From NCBI RefSeq assembly GCF_902859585.1, contig NZ_CADIJM010000007.1, positions 162,101-226,100 on the forward strand: 64,000 nt of DNA, given 5' to 3'. This DNA is from Achromobacter animicus (GTDB taxonomy: Bacteria > Pseudomonadota > Gammaproteobacteria > Burkholderiales > Burkholderiaceae_B). Position numbers and translations under genes: made by a program. Below the pieces are notes generated by a model. The model saw only the letters and a program-made list of their open reading frames with translations, had not been told where the DNA came from and did not search any database. Each line of letters opens with the position of its first letter. Within the stretch, counting starts at the first letter, position 1. Shown here in pieces: positions 24,021-35,262 of the stretch.

Positions 24021-24518
24021 ATGCAAAAACACGTAAGCAAGATCGCGGTCTGCGCCGCGCTCGTCCAGACGGCGGCGGCGCAAGCCGCGGAACCGCAGCC
24101 CACCGCCTCCCCCGCGGCCCAGCAGATCGCACGCGCGGGCGCGCAGGCATCCATCGCCGGTCCGGACGACTACTTCACGGGCCGCGCGCGCATCGATCCC
24201 GTGTGGGCGGCGGACAAGGACGTCAATGCTTCGGGCGCACTTGTGACCTTCGAGCCCGGGGCGCGATCGGCGTGGCACACGCACCCGGCCGGACAGCGGC
24301 TTGTGGTGACGTCGGGCGTTGGACTGACCCAGGAATGGGGCAAGCCCGTGCAAGAAATCCGCCCGGGCGACGTGATCCACTGCCCGCCCGGCGTCAAGCA
24401 CTGGCACGGCGCCGCACCCGGCACCGCGATGACCCACTTGGCCGTCACGCCGTCGGTCGACGGCAAGAACGTCAACTGGATGGAGAAGGTCAGCGATGAA
24501 CAATATGCCTCGCGCTAA
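24021..24518 (+). CDS. Exported cupin-domain protein
   Basis: A 165-residue protein starting at ATG 24021 after an AGAGG site. The signal peptide is KIAVCAALVQTAAAQAAE. The single cupin barrel carries the metal-binding pattern RSAWHTHPAGQRLVVTSG and later GDVIHCPPGVKHWHGAAPG, that is HxH, Gln instead of Glu, and His. The fold binds a divalent metal. It resembles the cupins paired with carboxymuconolactone-decarboxylase-like proteins in quinone or lactone metabolism, and such a gene follows directly with a 23-base overlap. Being exported is notable for this group. Confidence 0.8.
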   Translation: MQKHVSKIAVCAALVQTAAAQAAEPQPTASPAAQQIARAGAQASIAGPDDYFTGRARIDPVWAADKDVNASGALVTFEPGARSAWHTHPAGQRLVVTSGVGLTQEWGKPVQEIRPGDVIHCPPGVKHWHGAAPGTAMTHLAVTPSVDGKNVNWMEKVSDEQYASR

Positions 24519-25293
24519 AGCCCGCATGACCCAATTTCGCACTCGCGCGCTTGCCGCTGCCGTTGGCCTGGCCGCAGCGATCGCCCTGCCCGTCCACGCG
24601 CAAGGAGCCTCCAACATGACAGACAAGACACAGACGGCGACGCAGGCCCCGGACTCGCTGTCCGCCCGCCAGGCGGCGATCGTGCCCATTGCCGCGTTGG
24701 CGGCAACCGGCGACATCGCGCGGCTGAACGCGGCGCTTGAACAAGGTCTGGATGCCGGATTGACGGTCAGCGATGCCAAAGAGGTGCTGGTGCAGCTGTA
24801 CGCCTACGCCGGCTTTCCGCGCAGCCTCAATGCCCTGTCCGAACTGATGAAAGTAAGGCAGGCCCGCCAGCAACGCGGCATCCAGGATGCGCCCGGCGCC
24901 GAGCCCAGCCGGCCGATCCCGCAGGGCGACGCGCTGCTGGCCGCCGGAACGGCCAATCAGACCAAGCTATCCGGCGGCCCGGTCCAGGGCCCCTTGTTCG
25001 ACTTCGCTCCCGTCGCCAACGAATACCTGCGCACGCACCTCTTTGGCGACATCTTCGAGCGCGACAACCTGGACTGGCAAAGCCGCGAAATTGCTACGGT
25101 CAGCATGCTGGCCGCGCTGACGGGCGTCGAATCGCAACTGCAATCGCACATGCGGATCAGTATGAACGTGGGCCTGACGGCGCCGCAACTGCGCCAGCTT
25201 GCCCAGGTGCTGGCGTCACACGTCGACGCGCAGACGGCCCGCCGCGCAACGGACGCGCTGGACCGGCAATTGCTGGTGCAAGCCGGCAAGTGA
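24496..25293 (+). CDS. Exported carboxymuconolactone-decarboxylase-like protein
   Basis: A 265-residue protein beginning inside the cupin gene. The signal peptide is ALAAAVGLAAAIALPVHAQG. Two CMD/AhpD-type repeats can be seen. The first is RLNAALEQGLDAGLTVSDAK and EVLVQLYAYAGFPRSLNAL. The second is the weaker QLQSHMRISMNVGLTAPQLR with QLAQVLASHV. No CxxC peroxidase motif is present, so a redox AhpD function is unlikely. An isomerase, lactonase or decarboxylase role in the periplasm is possible, with the overlapping cupin as partner. Met11 and Met41 are alternative starts, but only the longer forms include the signal peptide. Confidence 0.75.
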   Translation: MNNMPRAKARMTQFRTRALAAAVGLAAAIALPVHAQGASNMTDKTQTATQAPDSLSARQAAIVPIAALAATGDIARLNAALEQGLDAGLTVSDAKEVLVQLYAYAGFPRSLNALSELMKVRQARQQRGIQDAPGAEPSRPIPQGDALLAAGTANQTKLSGGPVQGPLFDFAPVANEYLRTHLFGDIFERDNLDWQSREIATVSMLAALTGVESQLQSHMRISMNVGLTAPQLRQLAQVLASHVDAQTARRATDALDRQLLVQAGK

Positions 25294-25459
25294 CGGCAAG
25301 GGCCGGCTCCTGTGCAGGCAGGACCGGCCCCGGACACTGGCGAATTTGTCCCTTTAATGAACCAACCCGGGATTTTTTGGGCAAAATTCTGGACTCAAGC
25401 AATGATCCCCGCCACCCGAGGCAAGGCAGCTTGTCGTGCCCTCCCCCTGGACTCCCTTC

Positions 25460-25933
25460 ATGACGCAATTGCAAATCAACGGCCAGACCAAGGACGTCAA
25501 CGTCCCGGATGAAATGCCGATTATATGGGTCCTGCGCGATGAACTGGGCATGACCGGCACCAAGTTCGGCTGCGGCATGGCCTTGTGCGGCGCCTGTACG
25601 GTGCATATCGACGGTACGCCCGTGCGATCCTGTCTGACGCCCGTCTCCGTGGCCACCGGCCGCCAACTCTCCACCATCGAAGGCATGGAAGCCGATCCGG
25701 TCGGCCGGGCGGTGCAGGCGTCCTGGGTTACCAATAACGTCGCGCAATGCGGCTATTGCCAGGCTGGCCAGATCATGACGGCGGTAAGCCTGTTGAAGGC
25801 GACTCCCAATCCGACCGAACAACAGATTGCGGACGCCATGAGCGGCAACATCTGCCGCTGCGGCACGTACCCGCGGATCCTCGCGGCCATTCAGCAGGCC
25901 GCAGCCCGCCTCGCCCAAGGAAGCAAGCAATGA
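25460..25933 (+). CDS. 2Fe-2S subunit of a molybdenum hydroxylase (IorA-like)
   Basis: Starting at ATG 25460 the protein is 157 residues. A GTG at 25436 is a less likely start. The N-terminal plant-ferredoxin-type cluster has GCGMALCGACTVHIDGTPVR. The C-terminal helical cluster has CGYCQAGQIM and ISGNICRCGTYPR-type cysteines (SGNICRCGTYPRI). This is the small electron-transfer subunit of the xanthine-oxidase family, closest to the isoquinoline 1-oxidoreductase alpha type. It has no signal peptide and probably travels with the Tat-targeted large subunit. Its stop overlaps the next start as ATGA. The intergenic 25294-25459 shows no other gene. Confidence 0.88.
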   Translation: MTQLQINGQTKDVNVPDEMPIIWVLRDELGMTGTKFGCGMALCGACTVHIDGTPVRSCLTPVSVATGRQLSTIEGMEADPVGRAVQASWVTNNVAQCGYCQAGQIMTAVSLLKATPNPTEQQIADAMSGNICRCGTYPRILAAIQQAAARLAQGSKQ

Positions 25934-28221
25934 CCGCCGCCGTTCAGCATTCGCGCCGCGCCTTCCTGCAGGGCAGCCTGGGCGTACTCACGCTGGCCGT
26001 CACCGCAAAGGGATGGGTCACGGCGGCGGTGGCCGCCGAGCCGGATGCCAAAGCATACGGCGCCGACAGCATGCCCGGCGGCACCGTGGACGACCCGCTC
26101 GTCTTCGTCAGCATTGCTTCCGATGGCGCCGTCACCATCGTGGCGCACCGAGCCGAGATGGGCACCGGCGTGCGTACCAGCCTGCCGATGGTGGTGGCCG
26201 ACGAAATGGAAGCACGCTGGGAACGCGTGAAGGTCGTACAGGCCCCCGCCGACGAATCCCGCTACGGCAATCAGAACGTCGACGGTTCGCGCAGCATGCG
26301 CCACTTCCTGATGCCGATGCGGCGCGTGGGCGCGGCGGCCCGGCAGATGCTCGAAGCGGCCGCGGCGGCGCGGTGGTCCGTGCCCATTGCCGAGGTCAAA
26401 GCCGAACAGCACGAAGTGCTGCATGGGCCGAGCGGCCGCCGTCTATCGTATGGCGACCTGGCGGCGGACGCGGCCAAGCAGCCCGTGCCCGCGGGCAACG
26501 CCCTCAAACTCAAGGCCCGGTCCGAATTCCGCTACATCGGCAAGGACCAGGTGCGCCTGGTCGACCTTGAAGCCATCGGAAAAGGCCAGGCGACCTACGG
26601 CATGGACATGCGCCTGCCCGGCATGGTCTACGCCGTCGTTGCGCGCCCGCCCGTCGTGGGCGGCCGGGTGCGCCGCGTCGACAGCGCCAAGGCGCTCGCC
26701 GTACCAGGCGTGCTGAAGGTCGTTGAAATCCCCGCCATGCAAGGGGCGCCCGCCTTCCAGCCGCTCGGCGGTGTGGCGGTCGTTGCGCGCAACACCTGGG
26801 CCGCGCGGCAGGGGCGCGATGCGCTGCAGATCGAATGGGACGACGGTCCGAACGGCGCCTATGACTCCGTCGCCTACCAGCAGACGCTGCAGGCGGCGGC
26901 GCGCGCGCCCGGCAAGACGATGCGCAACCAGGGCGACGCCGCAAATGCCTGGACCAACGCGCCGGAAGCCGAGCGCGTGTCCGCGGAGTACTACGTTCCG
27001 CACCTGGCCCACGCGTCGATGGAGCCGCCCGTCGCCACCGTGCAAATCCAGGGCGATCGCGCCGAGGTCTGGACGTCCATCCAGAATCCGGTCGCTGCCC
27101 GGGACGCCGTGGCCGCGCGCCTGAAGCTTGAGCCCGCCAACGTCAAGGTCAACGTGCTGCTGCTGGGCGGCGGTTTCGGCCGCAAGTCCAAGCCCGATTT
27201 TGTGGACGAAGCGGCCATCGTCGCCCGCGCCATGCCCGAAGGCACGCCGGTCAAGCTGGTCTGGACCCGCGAAGACGACATCCATCACGACTACCTGCAC
27301 ACGGTCTCGGTCGAGCGCCTGGAAGCCGTCATGAACACGCAGGGGCAAGTCCAGTCCTGGCTGCATCGAAGCGCCTCCCCCACCATCGCGTCGTTGTTTG
27401 CGCAAGGCGCCAAGGGGCAGCAGATGTTCGAGTCCGCCATGTCGGCGATCAACATGCCCTATCGCATTCCCAATGTGCGCGTGGAAACCGCCGAAGTCGA
27501 AGCCCATGCACGCATCGGCTGGTTCCGGTCCGTCGCCAACATTCCGCATGCCTTCGCGGCCCAGTGCTTCATCGACGAACTCGCGCATCGCGCGGGCAAG
27601 GATCCTCAGGCATTCGCGCTGGATCTCATTGGCCCCGCGCGCCAGATCGATCCCGGCACGTTGGCCGACACCTGGAACTACACCGAATCGCCTGAGCGCT
27701 ACCCCTACGACACCGGCCGCCTTCGCGGGGTGATCGACGCCGCGTGCAAGGGCGCGGGCTGGGGCCGCACACTACCGAAGGGGCATGGGCTCGGGCTGGC
27801 CTTCTGCTACAGCTTCATGAGCTACACCGCCACGGTGGTCGAGGTGGCGGTGGACGACAAGGGCGAGATCCGCGTCGTCGCCGTGGACATGGCGATGGAC
27901 TGCGGCCCGCAGATCAACCCCGAACGCATTCGCGCGCAGATGGAAGGCGGCGCCATCATGGGGCTGAGCCTGGCGCTGACCAGCGAGATCACCTTTGAAA
28001 AAGGCCGCGTCAAGCAAAGCAACTTCCACGACTACGAGGTGCTGCGCCACAACGCCTCGCCGCGCGTGATCCGCACGCATCTGGTCAACGACGACCACGC
28101 GCTGCCACCGGGCGGCGTGGGCGAACCGCCAGTGCCGCCCGTCGCCCCCGCGCTGTGCAATGCGATCTTCGCCGCGACGGGCAAGCGGATCCGCACCCTG
28201 CCGGTCCGCAAGCTGGCATAA
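25930..28221 (+). CDS. Molybdopterin-binding large subunit of an aldehyde/isoquinoline oxidoreductase (IorB-like)
   Basis: The start is ATG 25930, overlapping the previous stop, giving 763 residues. A twin-arginine signal is evident: HSRRAFLQGSLGVLTLAVTA. Molybdopterin-cytosine-dinucleotide-binding segments include TIVAHRAEMGTGVRTSLPM, LLLGGGFGRKSKPDFVDEA and VVAVDMAMDCGPQINPERI. The catalytic glutamate is Glu732 in GGVGEPPVPPVAPAL. The complex would hydroxylate a heteroaromatic ring or aldehyde in the periplasm. No cytochrome c subunit gene is next to it, although many Tat-exported relatives have one. Confidence 0.88.
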   Translation: MTAAVQHSRRAFLQGSLGVLTLAVTAKGWVTAAVAAEPDAKAYGADSMPGGTVDDPLVFVSIASDGAVTIVAHRAEMGTGVRTSLPMVVADEMEARWERVKVVQAPADESRYGNQNVDGSRSMRHFLMPMRRVGAAARQMLEAAAAARWSVPIAEVKAEQHEVLHGPSGRRLSYGDLAADAAKQPVPAGNALKLKARSEFRYIGKDQVRLVDLEAIGKGQATYGMDMRLPGMVYAVVARPPVVGGRVRRVDSAKALAVPGVLKVVEIPAMQGAPAFQPLGGVAVVARNTWAARQGRDALQIEWDDGPNGAYDSVAYQQTLQAAARAPGKTMRNQGDAANAWTNAPEAERVSAEYYVPHLAHASMEPPVATVQIQGDRAEVWTSIQNPVAARDAVAARLKLEPANVKVNVLLLGGGFGRKSKPDFVDEAAIVARAMPEGTPVKLVWTREDDIHHDYLHTVSVERLEAVMNTQGQVQSWLHRSASPTIASLFAQGAKGQQMFESAMSAINMPYRIPNVRVETAEVEAHARIGWFRSVANIPHAFAAQCFIDELAHRAGKDPQAFALDLIGPARQIDPGTLADTWNYTESPERYPYDTGRLRGVIDAACKGAGWGRTLPKGHGLGLAFCYSFMSYTATVVEVAVDDKGEIRVVAVDMAMDCGPQINPERIRAQMEGGAIMGLSLALTSEITFEKGRVKQSNFHDYEVLRHNASPRVIRTHLVNDDHALPPGGVGEPPVPPVAPALCNAIFAATGKRIRTLPVRKLA

Positions 28222-28294
28222 GCGGAAAGCCAATCTATGACTGAATCAGGGCCGTCCGCCATGAACGCCTTTTTGATCCAAAGGAAGAACGCCC

Positions 28295-29260
28295 ATGGAA
28301 AGCGTTGATGTCCGCGTGCTGCGCGCGGCGCGCGACTGGCAGGAGGCCGGGCATCGCCTGATGCTGGCTACGGTCGTCAAGACATGGGGCTCGTCGCCGC
28401 GGCCCGTGGGGTCCATGATGGTGCTGCGCGAGGACGGCCGTTGCATCGGCTCGGTGTCCGGCGGCTGCATCGAGGACGACCTGATCCACCGCTACACGCG
28501 GGCTTACGGCGACGGAAGCATTCCACAATCGGCGCCCGAACTCGTCCGCTACGGCGTCACGGCCGACGAGGCGCACCGGTTCGGACTGCCCTGCGGCGGG
28601 ACGCTTGAACTGCTTCTGGAATTTGCACCGGTCGGCGGAATACTGAATGAACTGGTCCGCCGGCTCGAGACCGGCCAGCTCGTACAGCGGACGGTCGATT
28701 GCGCCAGCGGCGCGGTCACGCTGAGCGACGCCTCGGCGCCGGAGGCCCTGCATTTCGATGGCGTCACCCTGTCCAGCACGCTGGGCCCGCAGTACAGGCT
28801 GTTGCTGATCGGCGCCGGGTCGCTGGCCGAGTACGTCGCCACCATGGCGCTGTTCAATGATTTTGCGGTCACCGTGTGCGATCCGCGCATCGAGCATCTG
28901 GGCACATGGTCCGTCGACGGCGTGGCGTTCACCACCGAAATGCCCGACGACGCAGTGCGCGCGCTGAACCCGGATTCCCGCTCGTGCATCGTGGCGCTCA
29001 GCCATGACCCCAAGCTTGACGACATGGCACTGCTGGAAGCGCTGCACAGTCCTGCCTTCTACGTCGGCGCCATCGGCTCGCGCCGTAACGCTGCCAGCCG
29101 CCGGCAGCGGTTCATCGAGCATCTGGACGAAACCGAAACATCCGTGCAGCGGCTGCACTCGCCAGTCGGCCTGCACATCGGCAGCAAGACGCCGGCCGAA
29201 ATCGCGGTGAGCGTGATGGCGCACATTCTGGCGGTGAAGAATGGCGTGATGACGGGATAG
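28295..29260 (+). CDS. XdhC-family molybdenum cofactor maturation protein
   Basis: A 321-residue protein. The N-terminal XdhC domain has LATVVKTWGSSPRPVGSMM and IGSVSGGCIEDDLIHR. The C-terminal Rossmann-like domain has YRLLLIGAGSLAEYVATMA and YVGAIGSRRNAASRRQRF. XdhC proteins bind, protect and sulfurate the molybdenum cofactor and insert it into the partner hydroxylase. It lies 73 bases after the large subunit gene in the same direction, so it serves that enzyme. Confidence 0.88.
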   Translation: MESVDVRVLRAARDWQEAGHRLMLATVVKTWGSSPRPVGSMMVLREDGRCIGSVSGGCIEDDLIHRYTRAYGDGSIPQSAPELVRYGVTADEAHRFGLPCGGTLELLLEFAPVGGILNELVRRLETGQLVQRTVDCASGAVTLSDASAPEALHFDGVTLSSTLGPQYRLLLIGAGSLAEYVATMALFNDFAVTVCDPRIEHLGTWSVDGVAFTTEMPDDAVRALNPDSRSCIVALSHDPKLDDMALLEALHSPAFYVGAIGSRRNAASRRQRFIEHLDETETSVQRLHSPVGLHIGSKTPAEIAVSVMAHILAVKNGVMTG

Positions 29261-29288
29261 GGGCGCCGCCGTTCGCAAGTGATGTGTA

Positions 29289-29301
29289 CCTGTCTATACT
29301 A
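29289..29301. promoter_or_regulatory. Possible HutC autoregulatory site
   Basis: CCTGTCTATACTAG lies about 50 bases upstream of the hutC start and matches the perfect HutC palindrome TTGTATATACAA at 30264 in 9 of 12 positions. It suggests that HutC also represses itself. Confidence 0.4.
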
Positions 29302-29350
29302 GAAACCGCATCTTTCCTTGCTTACGTATCGCACTCCCAGGATCCCACCC

Positions 29351-30094
29351 GTGGCCGCTTCTCCCCCCCGATTGCCCGTCCCGGCCAATGCCCTGCCCGC
29401 TCCGCTGTACGCGCAGGTCAAGCAGATGATCGCGCAGCAGATCCGCAGCGGCGCCTGGCCTGCGCATTACCGCGTGCCGTCCGAAGCCGAGCTGGTCGAT
29501 GAACTGGGATTCAGCCGAATGACGATCAACCGCGCGCTGCGCGAACTGACCGCCGAAGGCCTGCTGGTGCGGATGCAAGGCGTCGGCACGTTCGTCGCGC
29601 AGCCCAAGGCGCGCTCGGCGCTGTTCGCCGTGAACAACATTGCCGACGAAATCGCGGCGCGCAACCACCGCCACCACAGCCGTGTCGTGCGGCTGGCCGA
29701 AGAACCGGCTGGCGCCGAGCAAGCTCAGGCGTTGGACATCCGCGCAGGCCAACCTGTGTTTCATTCACTGATCGTCCATTACGAAGACGACGTACCCATC
29801 CAGCTTGAAGACCGCTACGTCAATGTCCGCCTTGCGCCCGACTACCTGCTGCAGGACTTCACGCAAAGCACGCCGTACGAATACCTGACGCGCGTGGCGC
29901 CGCTGAGCGCCGGCGAGCACGTGGTCGAAGCCATTCTTGCCAAGCCGCGCGAATGCCAGTTGTTGCAGATCGACCGCGAAGAACCCTGCCTGCTGATCCG
30001 CCGGCGCACCTGGTCCGGCGACCGCGCGGTGACACTGGCCCGCCTGATCCATCCGGGTTCCCGTCACCGGCTGGAAGGCAAGTTCACGACGTGA
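29351..30094 (+). CDS. hutC: Histidine utilisation repressor HutC
   Basis: I favour GTG 29351 (VAASPPRLPVPANALPAPLY), which has AGGA 8 bases upstream, giving 247 residues. A TTG at 29318 is possible. The GntR winged helix is YAQVKQMIAQQIRSGAWPAH, VPSEAELVDELGFSRMTINR and RMQGVGTFVAQPKARSALF, followed by a UTRA ligand domain with LEDRYVNVRLAPDYLLQDF and LIRRRTWSGDRAVTLARLIH. These match HutC, which is released from DNA by urocanate. The hut genes begin 255 bases downstream behind a terminator and a perfect operator. Confidence 0.92.
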   Translation: MAASPPRLPVPANALPAPLYAQVKQMIAQQIRSGAWPAHYRVPSEAELVDELGFSRMTINRALRELTAEGLLVRMQGVGTFVAQPKARSALFAVNNIADEIAARNHRHHSRVVRLAEEPAGAEQAQALDIRAGQPVFHSLIVHYEDDVPIQLEDRYVNVRLAPDYLLQDFTQSTPYEYLTRVAPLSAGEHVVEAILAKPRECQLLQIDREEPCLLIRRRTWSGDRAVTLARLIHPGSRHRLEGKFTT

Positions 30095-30192
30095 CGTTCA
30101 CCGCTTTCCACTCGCCGTACCTATGACGCGACGAGTCGCGTCCGACTGAACTGCAACGCGCCAGTGCGGCGCCCTCCCGAATGACTTTTCCC

Positions 30193-30224
30193 ATGCCGAA
30201 ATCTCACAGGTTTCGGCATTTTTC
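30193..30224 (+). terminator. Terminator after hutC
   Basis: ATGCCGAAA and TTTCGGCAT pair around a 9-base loop and are followed by TTTTTC. It separates hutC from the hutU transcript. Confidence 0.8.
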
Positions 30225-30263
30225 ATTGGGGTAATCCCTCAGTCCAAAATCAGTCATCTGCTA

Positions 30264-30275
30264 TTGTATATACAA
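30264..30275. promoter_or_regulatory. HutC operator upstream of hutU
   Basis: TTGTATATACAA is a perfect 12-bp palindrome and agrees with the known HutC target TGTATATACA. It lies 75 bases before the hutU start, in the promoter region of the hut operon. Confidence 0.75.
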
Positions 30276-30349
30276 CCATAGTCGTCTTAAGATCTGCTCA
30301 CCTTGGCGCTGGATCACAGCGCGCCTTGACCCGATCCAGGAGACTTCAC

Positions 30350-32029
<1,680 letters not shown>

Positions 32030-32126
32030 CACCCGCGCGGCGCAGCCTCGCGATGGACCAGCCCGCGCAACAGACCGCATGACAACGATAGCAAGCAGCC
32101 GGACCGCCGGCGTAGGAGAAAGAGGA

Positions 32127-33656
32127 ATGGAATTGCATGTGAAACCGGGCCACTTGACGCTGGCCGACCTGCGGCGCGCCTATCAGCAGCCCGTTAGCCT
32201 GACGCTGGATCCCGGCGCCGCGCAGGCCATCGACGCCAGCGTGGACACGGTTGAACGCATCATCGCCGAAGGCCGCACCGTCTACGGCATCAATACGGGC
32301 TTTGGTCTGTTGGCCTCGACCAAGATCGCGCGCGAAGACCTGCAGGCGTTGCAGACTTCGCTGGTCCGCTCGCACGCAGCCGGCGTGGGCGAGGCGCTGG
32401 ACGACGCCATGGTGCGGCTCATCATGGTGCTCAAGATCAACAGTCTGGCTCGCGGTTATTCCGGCGTGCGCCGCCATGTCATCGACAGCCTGATCGCGCT
32501 GGTCAACGCGGGCGTGTACCCGCACATTCCGCTCAAGGGTTCTGTGGGCGCCTCGGGCGACCTGGCCCCGCTCGCACACATGTCGTTGGTCCTGCTGGGC
32601 GAAAGCCAGGCACGCTACCAAGGCGAATGGCTGCCCGCGCGTGAGGCGCTGACGCGCGCGGGCCTCGCGCCGCTCACGCTGGCCGCCAAGGAAGGGCTGG
32701 CCCTCTTGAACGGCACCCAGGTGTCCACCGCGTTCGCGCTGCGCGGCCTGTTCGAAGCCGAAGACATGATGGCGGCAGGTCTGGTGTGCGGCAGCCTGAG
32801 CGTCGAGGCCATGCTGGGCTCGCGCGCCCCCTTCGACGCCCGCATCCACGCCGCGCGCGGGCAGCTTGGACAGATCGACGTGGCCGCCGTCTACCGCAGC
32901 CTCTTGGGCGACGACAGCGAAGTCGGCCACTCCCACGCCGATTGCGGCAAGGTGCAAGATCCCTACTCGCTGCGCTGCCAGCCCCAGGTGATGGGCGCCT
33001 GCCTCACGCAGATCCGCCACGCGGCGCAGGTACTGGAAATCGAATCGAACGCCGTGTCCGACAACCCGCTCGTGTTCGTCGAGCAGGGCGACGTCATCTC
33101 CGGCGGCAACTTCCATGCCGAACCCGTGGCGCTGGTCGCCGACAACCTGGCGCTGGCGCTCGCCGAAATCGGCGCCCTGGCGGAACGGCGCATCGCGCTG
33201 ATGATGGACAAGCACATGTCGCAGTTGCCGCCATTCCTGGTGCGCAAGGGCGGCGTCAACTCGGGTTTCATGATCGCTCAGGTGACGGCTGCGGCACTGG
33301 CAAGCGACAACAAGGCTCTGGCCCATCCGGCCAGCGTGGACAGCATGCCCACGTCGGCCAACCAGGAAGACCACGTGTCGATGGCGCCCAACGCGGGCAA
33401 GCGGCTGTGGGCCATGGCCGACAACGTGCGCGACATCCTGGCCATCGAATGGCTGGGCGCGTGCCAGGGCCTGGACTTCCGCGAAGGGCTCAAGACCTCA
33501 CCGCAGCTCGAAGCCGCGCGTCGCGCGCTACGCGAGAAAGTGCCCCACTACGAAGAAGACCGCTTCTTCGCGCCCGACATCGCAGCGGCCAGCGGCCTGA
33601 TCGCCGCGCAAGTCATGAACGGCCTGATGCCGGCCGGTCTGCTGCCCAGCCTCTGA
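32127..33656 (+). CDS. hutH: Histidine ammonia-lyase
   Basis: The start is ATG 32127 ([17 protein letters not shown]), preceded by an AGGAGAAAGAGG purine stretch, giving 509 residues. The electrophilic MIO group forms from Ala142-Ser143-Gly144 in [16 protein letters not shown], the same numbering as in characterised HutH. Other conserved parts are [12 protein letters not shown] with the catalytic Tyr, [11 protein letters not shown], and [14 protein letters not shown] (seen as [12 protein letters not shown]). It deaminates histidine to urocanate, the first step of the pathway. Confidence 0.96.
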   Translation: MELHVKPGHLTLADLRRAYQQPVSLTLDPGAAQAIDASVDTVERIIAEGRTVYGINTGFGLLASTKIAREDLQALQTSLVRSHAAGVGEALDDAMVRLIMVLKINSLARGYSGVRRHVIDSLIALVNAGVYPHIPLKGSVGASGDLAPLAHMSLVLLGESQARYQGEWLPAREALTRAGLAPLTLAAKEGLALLNGTQVSTAFALRGLFEAEDMMAAGLVCGSLSVEAMLGSRAPFDARIHAARGQLGQIDVAAVYRSLLGDDSEVGHSHADCGKVQDPYSLRCQPQVMGACLTQIRHAAQVLEIESNAVSDNPLVFVEQGDVISGGNFHAEPVALVADNLALALAEIGALAERRIALMMDKHMSQLPPFLVRKGGVNSGFMIAQVTAAALASDNKALAHPASVDSMPTSANQEDHVSMAPNAGKRLWAMADNVRDILAIEWLGACQGLDFREGLKTSPQLEAARRALREKVPHYEEDRFFAPDIAAASGLIAAQVMNGLMPAGLLPSL

Positions 33657-33776
33657 TACCACGCCCCCCGGCCGGAAGCATCCGGCCGTCATTGCCTCGC
33701 CGCGCGTACGGGCCCATCAGAAGGCGCCTGCGCGGCGTTACACGCGAGATCGACCAAGGAACCGAGAGAGACAACA

Positions 33777-35207
33777 ATGCAAGCATCCTCGCAGTCAGAC
33801 ACACCGGCAGAAGCGCAGACACTCAAACGCGGGCTGAACGCCCGCCACATCCGCTTCATGGCATTGGGCTCGGCCATCGGCACGGGCCTTTTCTATGGGT
33901 CGGCCAAGGCGATCCAGGCGGCCGGCCCCTCGGTGCTGCTTGCCTACCTGGTGGCCGGCGCCGCCGTCTATATGGTCATGCGCGCCCTGGGTGAGATGGC
34001 GGTGCGCAACCCGGTGTCCGGATCGTTCGGCCACTACGCCACGCAATACCTGGGGCCGCTGGCTGGCTTCCTGACCGGCTGGACCTATGCGTTCGAGATG
34101 ATCATTGTCTGTCTGGCCGACATCACCGCGTTCGGCCTCTACATGGGGTTCTGGTATCCCGACGTGCCCCGATGGATCTGGGTCTTGTCCATCGTCCTCT
34201 TCATCGGCGCCATCAACCTGCTTTCCGTGAAGGTATTCGGCGAACTGGAGTTCTGGCTGTCGCTGCTGAAGGTAGGCGCCATCCTCGCGATGATCGCCGG
34301 CGGCCTGGGCATCATGCTGTTCGGCATGGGGATGGGCGCGGACAGCGTTGCAACCGGCGTGCACAACCTGTGGGAGCACGGCGGCTTCATGCCCAACGGC
34401 GTGGGCGGCCTGATTGCATCGCTGGCCGTGGTGGTGTTCGCCTTCGGCGGCATCGAGATCATCGGCATCACCGCCGGCGAAGCCAAGGACCCCGGCCGCA
34501 CCCTTCCCCGCGCCATCAACGCGGTGCCCATGCGCATCCTGCTCTTCTACGTGCTGACGCTGTTCGTGCTGATGTCGATCTTCCCGTGGACGCAGATCGG
34601 CAGCCAAGGCAGTCCCTTCGTGCAGATCTTCGACAGCCTCGGCATCAGTTCCGCCGCCACCATCCTGAACATTGTCGTGATTTCGGCGGCCGTATCCGCC
34701 ATCAACAGCGACATCTTCGGCGCGGGCCGCATGCTGTTCGGCATGGCCCAACAAGGCCAGGCGCCGCGCGGCTTTGCCTCGGTATCGGCCAATGGTGTGC
34801 CGTGGATGACGGTGGTGGTAATGACGGTGGCGCTGCTCTTGGGCGTACTGCTGAATTATCTGATCCCGGAAGATGTTTTCCTGCTGATCGCCTCCATCGC
34901 CACGTTCGCCACGGTGTGGGTGTGGCTGATGATCCTGCTGTCGCAGGTGGCGATGCGCCGCAAGATGAGCCCGGAGGAAATCTCGCAGTTGAAGTTCCCC
35001 GTCCCGCTCTGGCCCGCTGCACCGTTGATGGCCATTGCCTTCATGGCCTTCGTGATCGCAGTCCTGGGCTACTTCCCAAGCACACAGGCGGCGCTCGGCG
35101 TGGGCGCTGTCTGGATCGCGCTGCTTTGCCTGGCCTATCGCTTCTGGGTATATCCCAAGCGCCTGCCGGAGCGGCAGCCGGTGCCCGCGCCCCAGGGTTC
35201 GGACTGA
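33777..35207 (+). CDS. hutT: Histidine/aromatic amino acid permease (HutT-like)
   Basis: A 476-residue APC-family permease with 12 hydrophobic segments. The N-terminal [27 protein letters not shown] is the amino-acid transporter signature, and [20 protein letters not shown] corresponds to the conserved loop after TM6. The closest types are HutT/ProY/AroP. Its position between hutH and hutI makes histidine the obvious substrate. A CGGCCGGA/TCCGGCCG hairpin at 33669-33688 lies between hutH and this gene and may tune expression. Confidence 0.85.
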   Translation: MQASSQSDTPAEAQTLKRGLNARHIRFMALGSAIGTGLFYGSAKAIQAAGPSVLLAYLVAGAAVYMVMRALGEMAVRNPVSGSFGHYATQYLGPLAGFLTGWTYAFEMIIVCLADITAFGLYMGFWYPDVPRWIWVLSIVLFIGAINLLSVKVFGELEFWLSLLKVGAILAMIAGGLGIMLFGMGMGADSVATGVHNLWEHGGFMPNGVGGLIASLAVVVFAFGGIEIIGITAGEAKDPGRTLPRAINAVPMRILLFYVLTLFVLMSIFPWTQIGSQGSPFVQIFDSLGISSAATILNIVVISAAVSAINSDIFGAGRMLFGMAQQGQAPRGFASVSANGVPWMTVVVMTVALLLGVLLNYLIPEDVFLLIASIATFATVWVWLMILLSQVAMRRKMSPEEISQLKFPVPLWPAAPLMAIAFMAFVIAVLGYFPSTQAALGVGAVWIALLCLAYRFWVYPKRLPERQPVPAPQGSD

Positions 35208-35214
35208 ACGACGC

Positions 35215-35244
35215 GGCGCCGGCGCATGTGTTTGGGCCGGCGCC
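35215..35244 (+). repeat. Hairpin between hutT and hutI
   Basis: GGCGCCGGC (35215-35223) and GCCGGCGCC (35236-35244) are perfect arms between hutT and hutI. Without a T run it is more likely an mRNA-stability or processing element than a terminator. Confidence 0.5.
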
Positions 35245-35262
35245 TGCACCAAGGAGAAATGC

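Noticed and set aside
25436-25459. GTG start eight codons upstream for the 2Fe-2S subunit
   Set aside because: The added residues MPSPWTPF are not typical of the family; ATG 25460 gives the normal N-terminus.
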